Shown here in pieces: positions 1 to 9,327 of a stretch of 64,000 bases of DNA. The number at the start of each line of letters is the position of its first letter. Within the stretch, counting starts at the first letter, position 1. This DNA is from Streptomyces sp. BHT-5-2 (GTDB lineage: Bacteria; Actinomycetota; Actinomycetes; Streptomycetales; Streptomycetaceae). The DNA is taken from contig NZ_CP081496.1 of NCBI RefSeq assembly GCF_019774615.1, forward strand, positions 3,534,001 through 3,598,000, given 5' to 3'. Position numbers and translations under genes: made by a program. Under the pieces are notes generated by a model that saw nothing but the letters and a program-made list of their open reading frames with translations, was not told where the DNA came from and did not search any database.

Positions 1-3000
1 GTCTGCGGGGTCTGCGAGCAGCTGAACACCAGCCGCCCGAACCCGAAGTCGTCGGAGCGCAGCGCGGGATCCTGCATCCCGAGCCCACAGGTGAACACCA
101 CGGGATACATGCCGCGCACCGGATCCCCCGTCTCCTGCACCGCGTTGCGCTGCTGATCGATGGCGGTGACGGTGCGGTGGTCCCGCGCCGCGGCCAGTTG
201 CAGCTGGGCGCTCCGCCCGACGGGGACGAGGTCGCCGCCGTCGGCCACCTGCGCACCGACCAGCGTCAGCGAGGTGAAGTCGCCCACCACCGTGTCGATG
301 CCCGGCACGGTCAGGTCGCGGTCGAAGGTGGTGACGTTGACCGCGAACCGTTCCTGGCCACTGCACTCCGCGAGTTCGGCGGCGTACGCGGCGAAGATCA
401 GCGCGGCGGGCGTGAGACCCGCATCCGCCGCCGCGGCGCGGACCGCGTCCCACTCCCCGCGGTGCAGGCCGGTGCCCACCCGATCGAAGACGGGCCGTTC
501 GGTCAGCGCGACGATCTGCGCCGCGCTGACGAGCGCGGGCGCTTCGGGCACAGGGTTGGCGGCCCAGTACGCGGAGTCCCGCTCCGTCGGTGCCACGGTG
601 CTGCACAACCACGGGCGCTGGGAGACGTAGTCGGCGAAAGAGGCGCGCAGCGGGTCGAGTTCCGCCGCCGTGCCCCCGGCGTAGAGTGCGCCGATCTCCC
701 GCAGCACCCGCCACATCGAGGCACCGTCGAGCATCAGGTTGTCCATCCCGATCCCGATCCGGGTCCCGGGCGAACCCGGGCTGGCCGACCGACCGATGCG
801 CACCGTGAGCGGGCCACGCCGGACGGGGTCGGGGACCTCCGCGGCGGTGCTCTCCCGCGGATCGTCGGCGAATTCGACGGGCGGGTGCACCGGCCGGTCC
901 CCGACACGGCCGGTCATGACCCCGTCCTCATCAACGACCGTGGTGCGCAGGGCCGGATGCCGGAGCACCACGGCCTCGACGGCGGCGGTGAAGCGATCGG
1001 TGTCGAGCTCCGGCGCGTCGAACTCGAAGTAGCAGTGCGAGGCGACACCCCCGAGCAGCTGCTGCTCGCTGCGGCCGATCAGGTATGCCTGCTGCACCTT
1101 GGTCAGGGGGAAGGCAGTGGTGTCCGCGGCGGTTCGGGGGTCCGCGCCCGCGTCCGGGGAGGCCGCCGCGGACAGCGGAGCCGCAGGCTCGTCTTCGCGC
1201 GCCGACCGGGCGATGTGCCGCGCCAGTTCGCCGAGCACCGGGATGTTGAACAGGTCGGCAAGCCGAACGCCGGTGAAGCCATGGGTGTGCAGCTCGGCGA
1301 GAACCCGCGTGGCCGCGAGCGAGTCGCCGCCCAGCGCGAAGAAGTCGTCGTCCGCCCCGGCCGTGCGTGTAGCCTCCGGCAGACACCGCCGCCACAGGAC
1401 GGCAAGGAGCTCCTCGATGCCGGTGCGGGATGTTTCTTCCCGCTCCTTCTGTTGCTTCTGTGTGTTCTGTCGCTTCCGTTCCTTCCGGCGTGCCGGGATG
1501 TCCGATGGAGGCGGCAGCTGGAGCTCAGGCACCGGCGCGGCTGTGCGGGCGGGAGCGTCGGCGGCCATCTCATCCCCATCGCCACCCTCGTACCGCTCGT
1601 ACCGGGCATGTACGAGGGCGAGTTGCGGGGTAGGCGCGCAGACCGAGACGGGACGCCAGCCCCGTTCCGTCAGCCAGTTCCACCAGCTGGGCACCGGCCA
1701 CAGCGGCGTGGTCGCCGGGTCGGCGATGCGGGAGTCGAGCAGCGCGGTCACCAGGGAGGCCGGGGCGGGCTCGGTCACCTCGGCCAGCAGGAGCGCGGCC
1801 CCGGGCGCGACGGGCATGTCGGTGAGCATGGCGGCCAATCCGGTGTCCCGGTGCAGCGCGCCCAACGCAAGGACGACGTCCACCGGCATCTCCGGCAGCA
1901 CGGCGAGAGATTCCAGACCCCGCTCCTCGCCGAGATCGCGCAGCAGCGGAGAGCACTCGACCGGGACCCACTCGATGTCCGTCCCCGCCAAGTGCCCGGC
2001 GAGAACGCTGTGCAGCAGCCCGGTCCCGGCGCCGAGGTGGGCCACCCGCACTCTGCCGCCCACGGCCTCCGCCGCGCGACGCAGCTCGCCGCACACCTGC
2101 GTCAGCAGTCCGCCGGCCTCAAGAGAACGGGTCAACAGCGCCTCCGGCGCGAGTCGTTCGTGCTCCAACAGCCGCGTGACTCGCACCTCGCCGGTGAGGC
2201 AGTGCGCGAGGAACTCGGCGTCCGCGGCGTGCGGTTCGCCCGCCGCCTCCAGGTCGGCGAGTGCGGTGCGCCACCGGTCGAACACCGGCGCCAGCGCGGG
2301 CCTGACCTGCTGCGGGTCCACGCGCTGCACACAGCGGCGCAGTGTGGCCACCAGCTCGTCGCGGTCCGGCGCACACACCGCAGCGGACGGTGCCGCAGGG
2401 GCGGCGGCCGGTGCTCTCCCGCTGCTCCCCGTGAGGCGCCGGATCCGACCCACGAACCGGGAGAACGCCCGCTCCAGAAAGCCCGGTTCCAGGACGTCGT
2501 CCGGACAGTCCCAGCGCAGTTCGATCCCCTCGCCGCGCGGCACCACCTGGCAGTCGATCAGTACGCCGGGAGTCCTGGTGTGCGACCAGACCGCCTTGAC
2601 CTCGCCACAGAAAAGGCGCTGCGCCGACGACAGGCCGAGGGTGCTGGTAAAGACGACGGGGAAGGCCGCACGGCCTGCCCGGGCGACATCCCGCTCGCCG
2701 GGCGCGTACCCGGCAACGGCCCGACCCAGCGCATGGTGCACCTCCCGGGCGCCGATCTCCGGACCGCAGCGGCACAGCGCGAGTTCGGTGAAGTTGCCCA
2801 GCACCTCCGAGGAGACGTCCGTGGGCCGGCGGGACATCGGCACGCTGATGTCCACGGCGTCCACGCCGAGGGTCTCCGCGAGGGACTGCCCGAACTCGGC
2901 CAGCAGCAGCGATGACGTGGTGACCTGCTGCCCCCTGGCGACGCGGGTCAGTGCGCCGGTCTCATCGGGGTCAAGGTGCACCCCGCGCGAGCGGATGGCG

Positions 3001-6000
3001 GCCGACTCACCGGGAATCCGCCGTACCGGAAGCTCCGGCGGCCGCAGTACACCCGCCGCGTCATCGGGGGCATCGGCCCGGAAGCCTGCTCCCTCAGCCT
3101 CCTCGGCCTCCCCTGCCTCCCCTGCCTCCTCGGCTTCTTCGGCGGCGGTCCGTGCCGCGTACCGGCCGAACTCCGCCAGGGAAGGATCGATCGGCTCCGC
3201 CGACTCGGTCCCGCACGCCTCGGATATCAGCGTGTTGAGTACGCCCATGAGGCTCCGCGCATCGAGCCCGAGGTAATTGAGGCTGAGCCCGATCTCCCGT
3301 TCGTGGCCCCGTACCGCCACTGCGGTCAGCACGCCGGCAGACGGTTCGGTCTCGTCGTCCAGGCCGGCCAGGTAGGCGCGCAAGCGGTCCGCAGCCCGGG
3401 CAGGGTCGCCCGCGTCGAGCCAGGTGAGCGGAGGGAGTTCGGGGAGTTCGTGGGGCGGCAGTACGCGCTGTGCCGCGTCCCCGTGGCGTATGCACCGCAG
3501 TCCGTCGAGGCGGGCGCACACGACGTCGATCGCCTTCGACCACGCGTCGAAGTCGACCGGCCCGGCGGAGCTGATCACGACCGAGTACCGCGGTGCCGTA
3601 CGGACGACCCCGCGGATCCCGTCCGCGCCGAGCGCGTACGCACGCTGCAACGGGGTCAGCGGGAATGTCCGCGCGGCCTCCTCGGAGGCCGTGTCCCGGA
3701 GGGCCGGCGCGTCCTGCGGGACCTGTGCGTCCGACGCACCCTGCACCGACGGCGTCCGCACCGCGGTGCAGACCGCTGTGAACGCTCGCAGCGCCGGATT
3801 GGCGAACAGCTGGTCCACTCCGGCTTCGATGCCCCGCTCCCGCAGCCCCGCACAGACCCGGGTCGCGGCGAGGCTGTCCCCGCCGAGAACGAAGAAGTTG
3901 TCGTCGGGGGCGAGCTGCTCCACGCCGAGCACACGACGCCACTCCGCCGCGACCTCGCTGTCACGGTCCACGCCGCTGGGACTCGGGGACGCCTCAGACC
4001 CGTCCGACTCCAGCCGCGCGGCAGCCCACCTCCGGTCCACCTTGCCGTTCGCGGTGAAGCGCAGCTCCGCGGCCTCGGCGATCACCGTTGGCACCATGTA
4101 GTGCGGCAGGTCGCAAGCGAGCCGTTCACGGAGCACCCCGGCATCAAAGGGCGCCGGCGCGGATACGTCCGATGCAGCGGATACGTCCGATGCATCCGGG
4201 ACGACCAACGCACCCAGCGCCGTCCGGTTCCGGATCGGTGTCACCACGGCCGCCGAAACGCCCCCGACTCGCCGGATCGCGTGCTCGATCTCGCCGCATT
4301 CGACGCGATGGCCCCGGACCTTCACCTGCGTGTCCAGCCTGCCGAGGATGAACAGCAACGGCCCTTTCCGCCAGACCCCGAGGTCGCCCGTGCGGTACCA
4401 CCGCTCCCCCCGCCCGTCGGTGACGAACCGCTGGACGGTGAGCTCCGGCGCGCGGTGGTACCCGGTGGCCACCCCCGCGCCGCCGATCCACAGTTCACCG
4501 GCGACCCCGTTGGGACGGTCCCGTCCCTCGTCATCGACGACGCGGTACTTCTGTCCCGACAGCGGCACGCCATACGGAATCGACCGCCACTCCGGGTCGA
4601 TGTCGTCCTGCGAACGGATCACGTACGCGTTGGACCAGATGGACGCCTCGGTGGCGCCACCCATCGCCACCAGCACCGCCTTCGGCGCGGCCTCCCGCAG
4701 CCTGCGGAACAGCCCCGGGTCGATCCAGTCCCCGGAGCACATCACCGTGCGCAGCGAGTCCAGTTCGTCGTTGGCGGCGAGCAGCATCTCGACCAGGCCG
4801 GGAACGGTGTTCCACACCGTCACCCCGAAGCGGCGGACCAGCTCGCCCCATATGAAGGCGTCCCGCCGGGCGTCCTCGGGGATGGTGACGACCGCCCCGC
4901 CGCAGGACAGCGGACCGAGGATGTCGTACACGCTCAGATCGAAGTCCAGCGCGGACACCGCGAGCACCCGGTCGTGGCGGCCGACCGCGTTCCGGACGTT
5001 GACGTCGGCCACTGTGTTCAGCGCCGCGCTGTGGGCGATCGCCACCCCCTTGGGGGCCCCGGTCGAGCCGGACGTGTAGATGATGTACGCAAGCCCGTCG
5101 CCCGCTGCTGCCACCGGCTCGGGCAGCGGATCGTGACCGGCGGCACCGGCGGCGAGGTCGTCCGCGGTGAGCACCAGCCCGGCCCCGGCCGCCTCGGCGA
5201 TGGCCTGCGCACGCGCGTCCGGCACATCGACGCCGATCGGCAGATAGGTGCATCCCGCGTACAGCACCCCGAGCACCGCCACGACCTGTGACGGTCCCTT
5301 CGGCAGCCGGATCGCGACGACCGCGCCGGGGGCGACCCGCGCATGGACCGCGGCGGCCAGTCGCAGTGCCCTGTCGTCCAGTTCGGCATAGGTCAGCCGC
5401 CCGGACTCCCCGACACCGACGGGGTCACCGCTCTCGCGGTACTGCCGCGGATCCCAGAGCACCGCCTCGGCGTGCGGATGCTCGCCGACCCGCCGACGGA
5501 AGTCCTCGTAGAGCAGACCGGTTGTGCGGGCGGGCGCGGTCGAGTTGACCGCGAGCCGCTCATCGACCGTGCTACGGCACAACTCCAGTTGCGGAGCGCC
5601 GTGTTCGATGACCTCGCGGAGCGATTGCACGAACAGCTCGTAGATCTCACGCGCCATTCCGTCGGGCAGCACATCGCGGCGCACATCGAACGCGACCTCC
5701 ACACCCGCGCTCGTCAGCCGGAAGACCCGGCAGTCAATGATCACTTGTGGTGTCGTCGAAGAGAACTCGGGCTCACCGAGCGCCGCCACGGCATCGTCAC
5801 CGAAGATCGGCCGCTTCGCCGCGAACGTGAACACGTAGGGAGACAGGCCGGGATGCCCGCTTCCGGCCTTGAGCGCCTCGCGCAGCTCCGTCGTCGCCTC
5901 GACACCGCGCGAGATCCGGAACCTGAGCTCGTCACCGACCTCACGCACGGCCTCGGCGAATGTGTCCATGGCATCGGGACGCGCGCGGTGCGCGTAGGTG

Positions 6001-6908
6001 ACCGTACGGTCCACCACCTCGTCCTCGGTGCCGGTGGCGTCAACGCTGGTCACCGTCACCAGGAACTCAGCGCTCGAAGAGAACCGGCGCAGCGCCCGCT
6101 CGTACAGCGCGAGCACCAAGGCCGCCGTCGTGCAGCCCAGTTCCTGCGCCCGCCCCTCCAGCCGACTCCAGTCGGCGTTACCGAACCGGGTGGTCAGCCG
6201 CTCCACGAGCGGATGCGCAGCCAGGTCCGCCTCGGCTCCGCCAGCAGGCCCGTCGGGCGGTGCGGCCGCGGCGGTACACCGCGGCAGTTGAGGCGGCGCG
6301 AACAGTTCGACTGGCCGGGCGTCGACGACTTCCTGCGCCACCGCCGGCCGTGGCCGCCGGGCCCGGCGCAGGCGCACCCGTACGTCCCCCAACTCCCGGT
6401 ACTCCGGGAGGACGTCCCTACCCAACACCGCGGCCAGCTGCGAAGCCAGCACGCCGATCGCGGCGATGTCCGCGATCGCCAGGGAGATCGCCAGATGCAT
6501 CGTGGTCGTCCCGTCGGGCAGCTGGCTGACCTCCACCGCCCACGTCCGCCCCCCGACCAGATCCAGTGACTCCGTCAGCATCCGACGCCGCGTCACTGCC
6601 ACTGCCTGGGCCACGTCCCCGGGCTCCAGCCTCCTCAGATCGTGCCGGCGCAGCCGTGGCGGAACGACCTGCGCCTCCTCCAAGGTCTCCGCGTCGGCGA
6701 ACCGCAGCCGCAGAGACGGATTGGCTGTCAGAGCGACGACGGCATCACCGAGCCGCCCCACGTCGATGCTCCTGCCGCTGAACTCCAGGTACGCGACGCA
6801 GTCGAGGCCCCCCAGCGGCAGCCCTGGATCACGCCCGGCGAAATACGCGCTCTGCACCGCCGTCGCCGGCAGCTGCCCTCCACTGCTGTTACCGATCCGA
6901 CCTCTCAT
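1..6908 (-). CDS. Thiazoline-type nonribosomal peptide synthetase, 3' end beyond window
   Basis: The reading frame is open from the ATG at 6908 to base 3, giving 2302 residues with no stop. Domain order is: heterocyclization (Cy)-like 13-430, adenylation about 455-960, carrier (DNFFVLGGDSL, Ser1012), second Cy about 1080-1475 (NYLGLD, GNFTEL), an SAM-methyltransferase-like block about 1500-1755 (LGAGTGLL near 1625), second carrier (DDFFALGGDSL, Ser1863), and a third Cy from about 1932 with the canonical DNLMLD motif. The A-domain pocket (FDLSVYD, then N, M, S and I at the usual specificity positions) is closest to the cysteine code DLYNLSLI, so I infer cysteine. Only one A domain serves two carriers, as in yersiniabactin HMWP2-like proteins; the Cy-MT-T order recalls HMWP1. 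Cy1 has Ser in place of the first motif Asp. No good ribosome binding site precedes the ATG, so the message may be leaderless. The predicted product is a thiazoline/methylthiazoline metallophore. The release domain is not visible. Confidence 0.93.
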   Translation of the reverse strand, partial: MRGRIGNSSGGQLPATAVQSAYFAGRDPGLPLGGLDCVAYLEFSGRSIDVGRLGDAVVALTANPSLRLRFADAETLEEAQVVPPRLRRHDLRRLEPGDVAQAVAVTRRRMLTESLDLVGGRTWAVEVSQLPDGTTTMHLAISLAIADIAAIGVLASQLAAVLGRDVLPEYRELGDVRVRLRRARRPRPAVAQEVVDARPVELFAPPQLPRCTAAAAPPDGPAGGAEADLAAHPLVERLTTRFGNADWSRLEGRAQELGCTTAALVLALYERALRRFSSSAEFLVTVTSVDATGTEDEVVDRTVTYAHRARPDAMDTFAEAVREVGDELRFRISRGVEATTELREALKAGSGHPGLSPYVFTFAAKRPIFGDDAVAALGEPEFSSTTPQVIIDCRVFRLTSAGVEVAFDVRRDVLPDGMAREIYELFVQSLREVIEHGAPQLELCRSTVDERLAVNSTAPARTTGLLYEDFRRRVGEHPHAEAVLWDPRQYRESGDPVGVGESGRLTYAELDDRALRLAAAVHARVAPGAVVAIRLPKGPSQVVAVLGVLYAGCTYLPIGVDVPDARAQAIAEAAGAGLVLTADDLAAGAAGHDPLPEPVAAAGDGLAYIIYTSGSTGAPKGVAIAHSAALNTVADVNVRNAVGRHDRVLAVSALDFDLSVYDILGPLSCGGAVVTIPEDARRDAFIWGELVRRFGVTVWNTVPGLVEMLLAANDELDSLRTVMCSGDWIDPGLFRRLREAAPKAVLVAMGGATEASIWSNAYVIRSQDDIDPEWRSIPYGVPLSGQKYRVVDDEGRDRPNGVAGELWIGGAGVATGYHRAPELTVQRFVTDGRGERWYRTGDLGVWRKGPLLFILGRLDTQVKVRGHRVECGEIEHAIRRVGGVSAAVVTPIRNRTALGALVVPDASDVSAASDVSAPAPFDAGVLRERLACDLPHYMVPTVIAEAAELRFTANGKVDRRWAAARLESDGSEASPSPSGVDRDSEVAAEWRRVLGVEQLAPDDNFFVLGGDSLAATRVCAGLRERGIEAGVDQLFANPALRAFTAVCTAVRTPSVQGASDAQVPQDAPALRDTASEEAARTFPLTPLQRAYALGADGIRGVVRTAPRYSVVISSAGPVDFDAWSKAIDVVCARLDGLRCIRHGDAAQRVLPPHELPELPPLTWLDAGDPARAADRLRAYLAGLDDETEPSAGVLTAVAVRGHEREIGLSLNYLGLDARSLMGVLNTLISEACGTESAEPIDPSLAEFGRYAARTAAEEAEEAGEAGEAEEAEGAGFRADAPDDAAGVLRPPELPVRRIPGESAAIRSRGVHLDPDETGALTRVARGQQVTTSSLLLAEFGQSLAETLGVDAVDISVPMSRRPTDVSSEVLGNFTELALCRCGPEIGAREVHHALGRAVAGYAPGERDVARAGRAAFPVVFTSTLGLSSAQRLFCGEVKAVWSHTRTPGVLIDCQVVPRGEGIELRWDCPDDVLEPGFLERAFSRFVGRIRRLTGSSGRAPAAAPAAPSAAVCAPDRDELVATLRRCVQRVDPQQVRPALAPVFDRWRTALADLEAAGEPHAADAEFLAHCLTGEVRVTRLLEHERLAPEALLTRSLEAGGLLTQVCGELRRAAEAVGGRVRVAHLGAGTGLLHSVLAGHLAGTDIEWVPVECSPLLRDLGEERGLESLAVLPEMPVDVVLALGALHRDTGLAAMLTDMPVAPGAALLLAEVTEPAPASLVTALLDSRIADPATTPLWPVPSWWNWLTERGWRPVSVCAPTPQLALVHARYERYEGGDGDEMAADAPARTAAPVPELQLPPPSDIPARRKERKRQNTQKQQKEREETSRTGIEELLAVLWRRCLPEATRTAGADDDFFALGGDSLAATRVLAELHTHGFTGVRLADLFNIPVLGELARHIARSAREDEPAAPLSAAASPDAGADPRTAADTTAFPLTKVQQAYLIGRSEQQLLGGVASHCYFEFDAPELDTDRFTAAVEAVVLRHPALRTTVVDEDGVMTGRVGDRPVHPPVEFADDPRESTAAEVPDPVRRGPLTVRIGRSASPGSPGTRIGIGMDNLMLDGASMWRVLREIGALYAGGTAAELDPLRASFADYVSQRPWLCSTVAPTERDSAYWAANPVPEAPALVSAAQIVALTERPVFDRVGTGLHRGEWDAVRAAAADAGLTPAALIFAAYAAELAECSGQERFAVNVTTFDRDLTVPGIDTVVGDFTSLTLVGAQVADGGDLVPVGRSAQLQLAAARDHRTVTAIDQQRNAVQETGDPVRGMYPVVFTCGLGMQDPALRSDDFGFGRLVFSCSQTPQ

Positions 6909-6910
6909 GT

Positions 6911-6931
6911 TGAAAATGGTAATCATGCTCA
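6911..6931. promoter_or_regulatory. Zur-box-like palindrome at the NRPS start
   Basis: The 21-bp imperfect palindrome reads TGAAAATGG-TAA-TCATGCTCA. It resembles the actinobacterial Zur operator (TGAAAATGATnnTCATTTTCA type) and ends 2 bp upstream of the NRPS ATG on the minus strand. Zur control of the coelibactin NRPS cluster in S. coelicolor is established, so zinc-repressed expression of this NRPS is a sensible inference. The position would also let a bound repressor block a leaderless transcript. Confidence 0.65.
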
Positions 6932-7176
6932 TTCACGGCATGCAACTCGCCCCTTCCCCGCGTGGCACCTCACTCCGACCTCGGACGTTCCGAGCAACCG
7001 CTCGCCGCCAGGGGGCGGTCACGTCCACAAGCGGCCTCACCGTGGCGACGCGAACGGGGGCCGGTTCGCGAAGATCGACGACGGCTTGCCGCGGCCCCAC
7101 CCGCAGAACTCCCAGCTCGAGCGCCAACCGGGTCCGCAGCTCCGGGGACACTGGCTCAGGGCTGCATACTGGAGGA

Positions 7177-8064
7177 ATGGTCACAGACACCGTCTCCGTC
7201 GACCAGGAGATGGTGCGGATGACGCCCGGGCTTGGAGGCATGGTGGTCTCCGCCGTCGGCTACCGCATCGCCGGGGTGCGGACGGGACTGCACCGGGGGC
7301 TGCCGTCTCCGTACCTGACGCTGATCTTCTCCCTGGACGGACCCGTCACTGGCGGGCTGACGCCGGAGCAGGCGCGCGGCCCGGATGCCTTCCGCGCGGA
7401 CATCGTGGTGGGTGGGCTGCAGCAGGCTCCGGCGTACGTGGAGCAACCCGAGCGGGAGTCGGGAGTGCAACTGGCCGTACACCCGCTCGCTGCGCGGGCG
7501 CTGTTCGGGATGCCCGCGGCGGAGCTGACCGGGCACGCCGTCGCCGAGGGCACCGATGTGCTCGGCCGGGCCGGCGCCGAAGTGCACGAGCGACTGCGCG
7601 AGCAGGACCGGTGGGAGGAGCGCTTCGCCACGCTGACCGACTTCCTGCGCAGGCAGGTGGCCCGGGCCCCAGACACGCCGGGCGTGCGGGACGAGGTCGG
7701 CGAAGCCTGGGCCTGGCTCGCCCGGCACCACGGCGCGGGCACCCTCCAGGGTCTCGCCGCCCACGTCGCGCTCAGCGAACGGCGCCTGACCACGCTCTTT
7801 CGCGCGGAGACCGGACTTACCCCCAAGCAGGCCGCCCGGCTGATGCGCTTCGACAGAGCGAAGGCGCAGGTCGTAGCAGCAGTGTCCGCGCACGACCGGC
7901 CCGACCTGGCCGGGGTGGCCGCCGACTGCGGCTACTACGACCACTCCCACCTGGTGCGCGACTTCCGCCAGTACACCGGTGTGAACCCCACCGCCTGGCT
8001 TGCCGAGGAGTGCCGGAATATCCAAGCCGGCGGCCACCGCAACGGCCCAGAGTGGGATGCATGA
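7177..8064 (+). CDS. AraC-family transcriptional regulator
   Basis: This 295-residue protein has an N-terminal sensor-like region of about 170 residues and a C-terminal AraC helix-turn-helix pair. The first helix pair is near LQGLAAHVALSERRLTTLF; the second contains LAGVAADCGYYDHSHLVRDF followed by the family signature GVNPTAWL. GGAGGA sits almost directly against the ATG at 7177, so the in-frame ATG at 7210 is an alternative start. The stop overlaps the next gene's start (ATGA), so it is translationally coupled to the VOC protein. It diverges from the NRPS across a 268-bp gap. AraC regulators are common beside siderophore genes, but the tight pairing with a VOC gene suggests an independent detoxification or sensing module. 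Confidence 0.9.
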   Translation: MVTDTVSVDQEMVRMTPGLGGMVVSAVGYRIAGVRTGLHRGLPSPYLTLIFSLDGPVTGGLTPEQARGPDAFRADIVVGGLQQAPAYVEQPERESGVQLAVHPLAARALFGMPAAELTGHAVAEGTDVLGRAGAEVHERLREQDRWEERFATLTDFLRRQVARAPDTPGVRDEVGEAWAWLARHHGAGTLQGLAAHVALSERRLTTLFRAETGLTPKQAARLMRFDRAKAQVVAAVSAHDRPDLAGVAADCGYYDHSHLVRDFRQYTGVNPTAWLAEECRNIQAGGHRNGPEWDA

Positions 8065-8471
8065 ACGCAACCGAGAAGAAGATGCGCGAGCCCAGCGTCT
8101 GGCCCACCCTCCAGGCCCACGACGCCCCCGCACTGATCGATTTCCTGGTGGACACCGTGGGCTTCACGCGCACGGCCGTATACGAGGACGCCGGCGCTGT
8201 CGCGCACGCCCAGCTCGACTGGCCGGAAGGCGGCGGCATCATGCTCGGCTCGTACAAGCCGGACTCCGAGTGGTGCGTGCCGCCCGGTTCCTTCGGCGCG
8301 TACGTTGTCACCGACCAGGTCGACGAGCTCTACGAGCGGCTCGCCGCTGCCGGTGCGAAGGTGATCCGGCCGATCGAGGACCAGGCATACGGGAGCCGCG
8401 AGTTCGCGATCGAGGACCCGGAGGGCAACAAATGGTCCTTCGGCACCTACCGCGGCGAGCCGCGCCCGTAA
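8061..8471 (+). CDS. VOC-family (glyoxalase/bleomycin-resistance-like) protein
   Basis: This 136-residue protein is a single vicinal-oxygen-chelate domain. The beta-alpha-beta repeats include ALIDFLVDTVGFTRTAVYED near the start and the closing FAIEDPEGNKWSFGTY, the usual C-terminal VOC signature with its metal-ligand Glu/Asp region. Its start codon overlaps the stop of the AraC gene. Members of this group bind or modify small electrophiles or drugs; the substrate cannot be read from sequence. A strong hairpin follows 9 bp after the stop, so the two genes form a closed transcription unit. Confidence 0.9.
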   Translation: MNATEKKMREPSVWPTLQAHDAPALIDFLVDTVGFTRTAVYEDAGAVAHAQLDWPEGGGIMLGSYKPDSEWCVPPGSFGAYVVTDQVDELYERLAAAGAKVIRPIEDQAYGSREFAIEDPEGNKWSFGTYRGEPRP

Positions 8472-8479
8472 GAAGCCCA

Positions 8480-8523
8480 GCCTGTCCGCGCGTTCGACCT
8501 GCAGGTCGAACGCGCGGACAGGC
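8480..8523. terminator. Perfect 44-bp palindrome, terminator
   Basis: A 20-bp perfect stem with a TGCA loop lies just after the VOC stop codon. It has no T-tract, as is usual for Streptomyces terminators. It could work in both directions. Confidence 0.8.
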
Positions 8524-8615
8524 CGCAGGAGGCGATGGGCCGAAACCGGCAATGCCGTCCACGAGCTCATGGACGTCGCAGCCACGGCTGGGTGAGATAC
8601 CCGACCACGTCAGAC
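8524..8615. other. Short spacer without recognisable gene
   Basis: This is the sequence between the terminator and the ~320 bp repeat. I see no supported gene here; open frames are high-GC shadows. Confidence 0.4.
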
Positions 8616-8936
8616 CGACATGACCCCCACGCCACACGTAGACGACCGTGCAGGTCGCAGCCCCGACGCCACAAGGCCGCAAGCCCCGAACGCAGACAAT
8701 CTCCACATCAACCCGACACGAACCCCCGCCCCTGAGCTCGAGAGAAACCCCAGGCCACAGCGCACTGCTCCACCAAGAGCCCACGAACCCCTTTCGACCA
8801 CCCAACCATCCTCCTCACGCAAAGAGCCTGGCCAACGCAGCGACCAGGCTCTTTGTGCGTGTCCGAGGGGGGACTTGAACCATACGTACACGCCGGTGAT
8901 GCGGGGCGAATTGCGGTTGCCGTAGCCACCGATTCG
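8616..8936. repeat. Copy A of a diverged ~320-bp repeat (partner at 30110-30433)
   Basis: The sequence aligns along its whole length, with scattered substitutions, to 30110-30433 in the same orientation. Shared blocks include CCCCACGCCAC near the left end, AACCCGACACGAACCCCC, GAGAAACCCCAGG and GATGCGGGGCGAATTGCG at the right end. Inside it is a hairpin (8821-8854) followed by GTGTCCGAGGGGGGACTTGA, which on the minus strand reads like the T-loop and acceptor end of a tRNA. No complete tRNA can be folded here. It may be an attachment-site remnant or a decayed duplicated gene. Confidence 0.7.
8821..8854. terminator. Hairpin AAAGAGCCTGG / CCAGGCTCTTT
   Basis: An 11-bp perfect stem with a 12-nt loop. 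The matching hairpin in the other repeat copy (30316-30349) differs at two stem positions with compensating changes on the opposite arm. This supports a selected RNA structure, perhaps a terminator on the minus strand after the tRNA-like end. Confidence 0.55.
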
Positions 8937-8989
8937 AAGTCCGGGCAGACGCCACCGATCATGGCTGGTCGTTCGTATGGCGGTGAGCT

Positions 8990-9298
8990 GTTGACCGGCT
9001 GATCGCCTTCGCCGACAACACCTCCTTCGGCGATGTCGACCGCGCGGGGGCAACCGAGGCCCTGGCGAGGGTGGCGGGGTACCGGGACCGCACTGCCCAA
9101 CCTGTCAACCTCCTCGCCGATAACGTCTCCCTCCACGACTTCGCCCGCGCGCGAGCGCCCCAGGCCCTGTGGAGGGGAGCGGGGAACCGCGACCACGCTG
9201 CCCTGGGCTGGAGCGGGGCGGAGGCAAGAGCGCAGACATGGACAAGGGCAGGGTCGCAGGCGGCGGCCGAGAGCGAGCTGCCTTGAACCCGTAGAGAA
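8990..9298 (+). other. Degenerate stretch with a diverged ~90-bp tandem duplication
   Basis: Two neighbouring units (about 9005-9096 and 9111-9202) are similar at DNA level. Each contains a CTCGCCGA(C/T)AAC-like start and ends in CGGGGxACCGxGACC. In the plus frame the units read ...ADNTSFGDVDRA... and ...ADNVSLHDFARA...; in the minus frame both read VPRxPxQGLG followed by EGxVxGE. A GTG-started frame covers 9071-9286. I do not recognise the protein and treat it as a probable remnant. Confidence 0.35.
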
Positions 9299-9327
9299 AG
9301 TTGTCACTCTTCGGCTGGTCTGGTCAG

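Noticed and set aside
177-2915. A 912-codon plus-strand open frame
   Set aside because: It is antisense to the continuous minus-strand NRPS frame with its complete domain motifs; a high-GC shadow without protein-like composition.
2976-5291. A 771-codon plus-strand open frame
   Set aside because: Antisense shadow of the NRPS A domain and second Cy domain; no motif and an Arg/Gly/His-rich composition.
6933-7241. Minus-strand 102-codon frame between NRPS and AraC genes
   Set aside because: It has a mildly protein-like Val/Arg-rich stretch but no ribosome binding site, overlaps the AraC start and would place coding sequence over the divergent promoter.
8860-8950. A complete tRNA gene on the minus strand in repeat copy A
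   Set aside because: Only the T-loop/acceptor-like end is present; no paired T-stem, anticodon arm or D-arm could be formed upstream.
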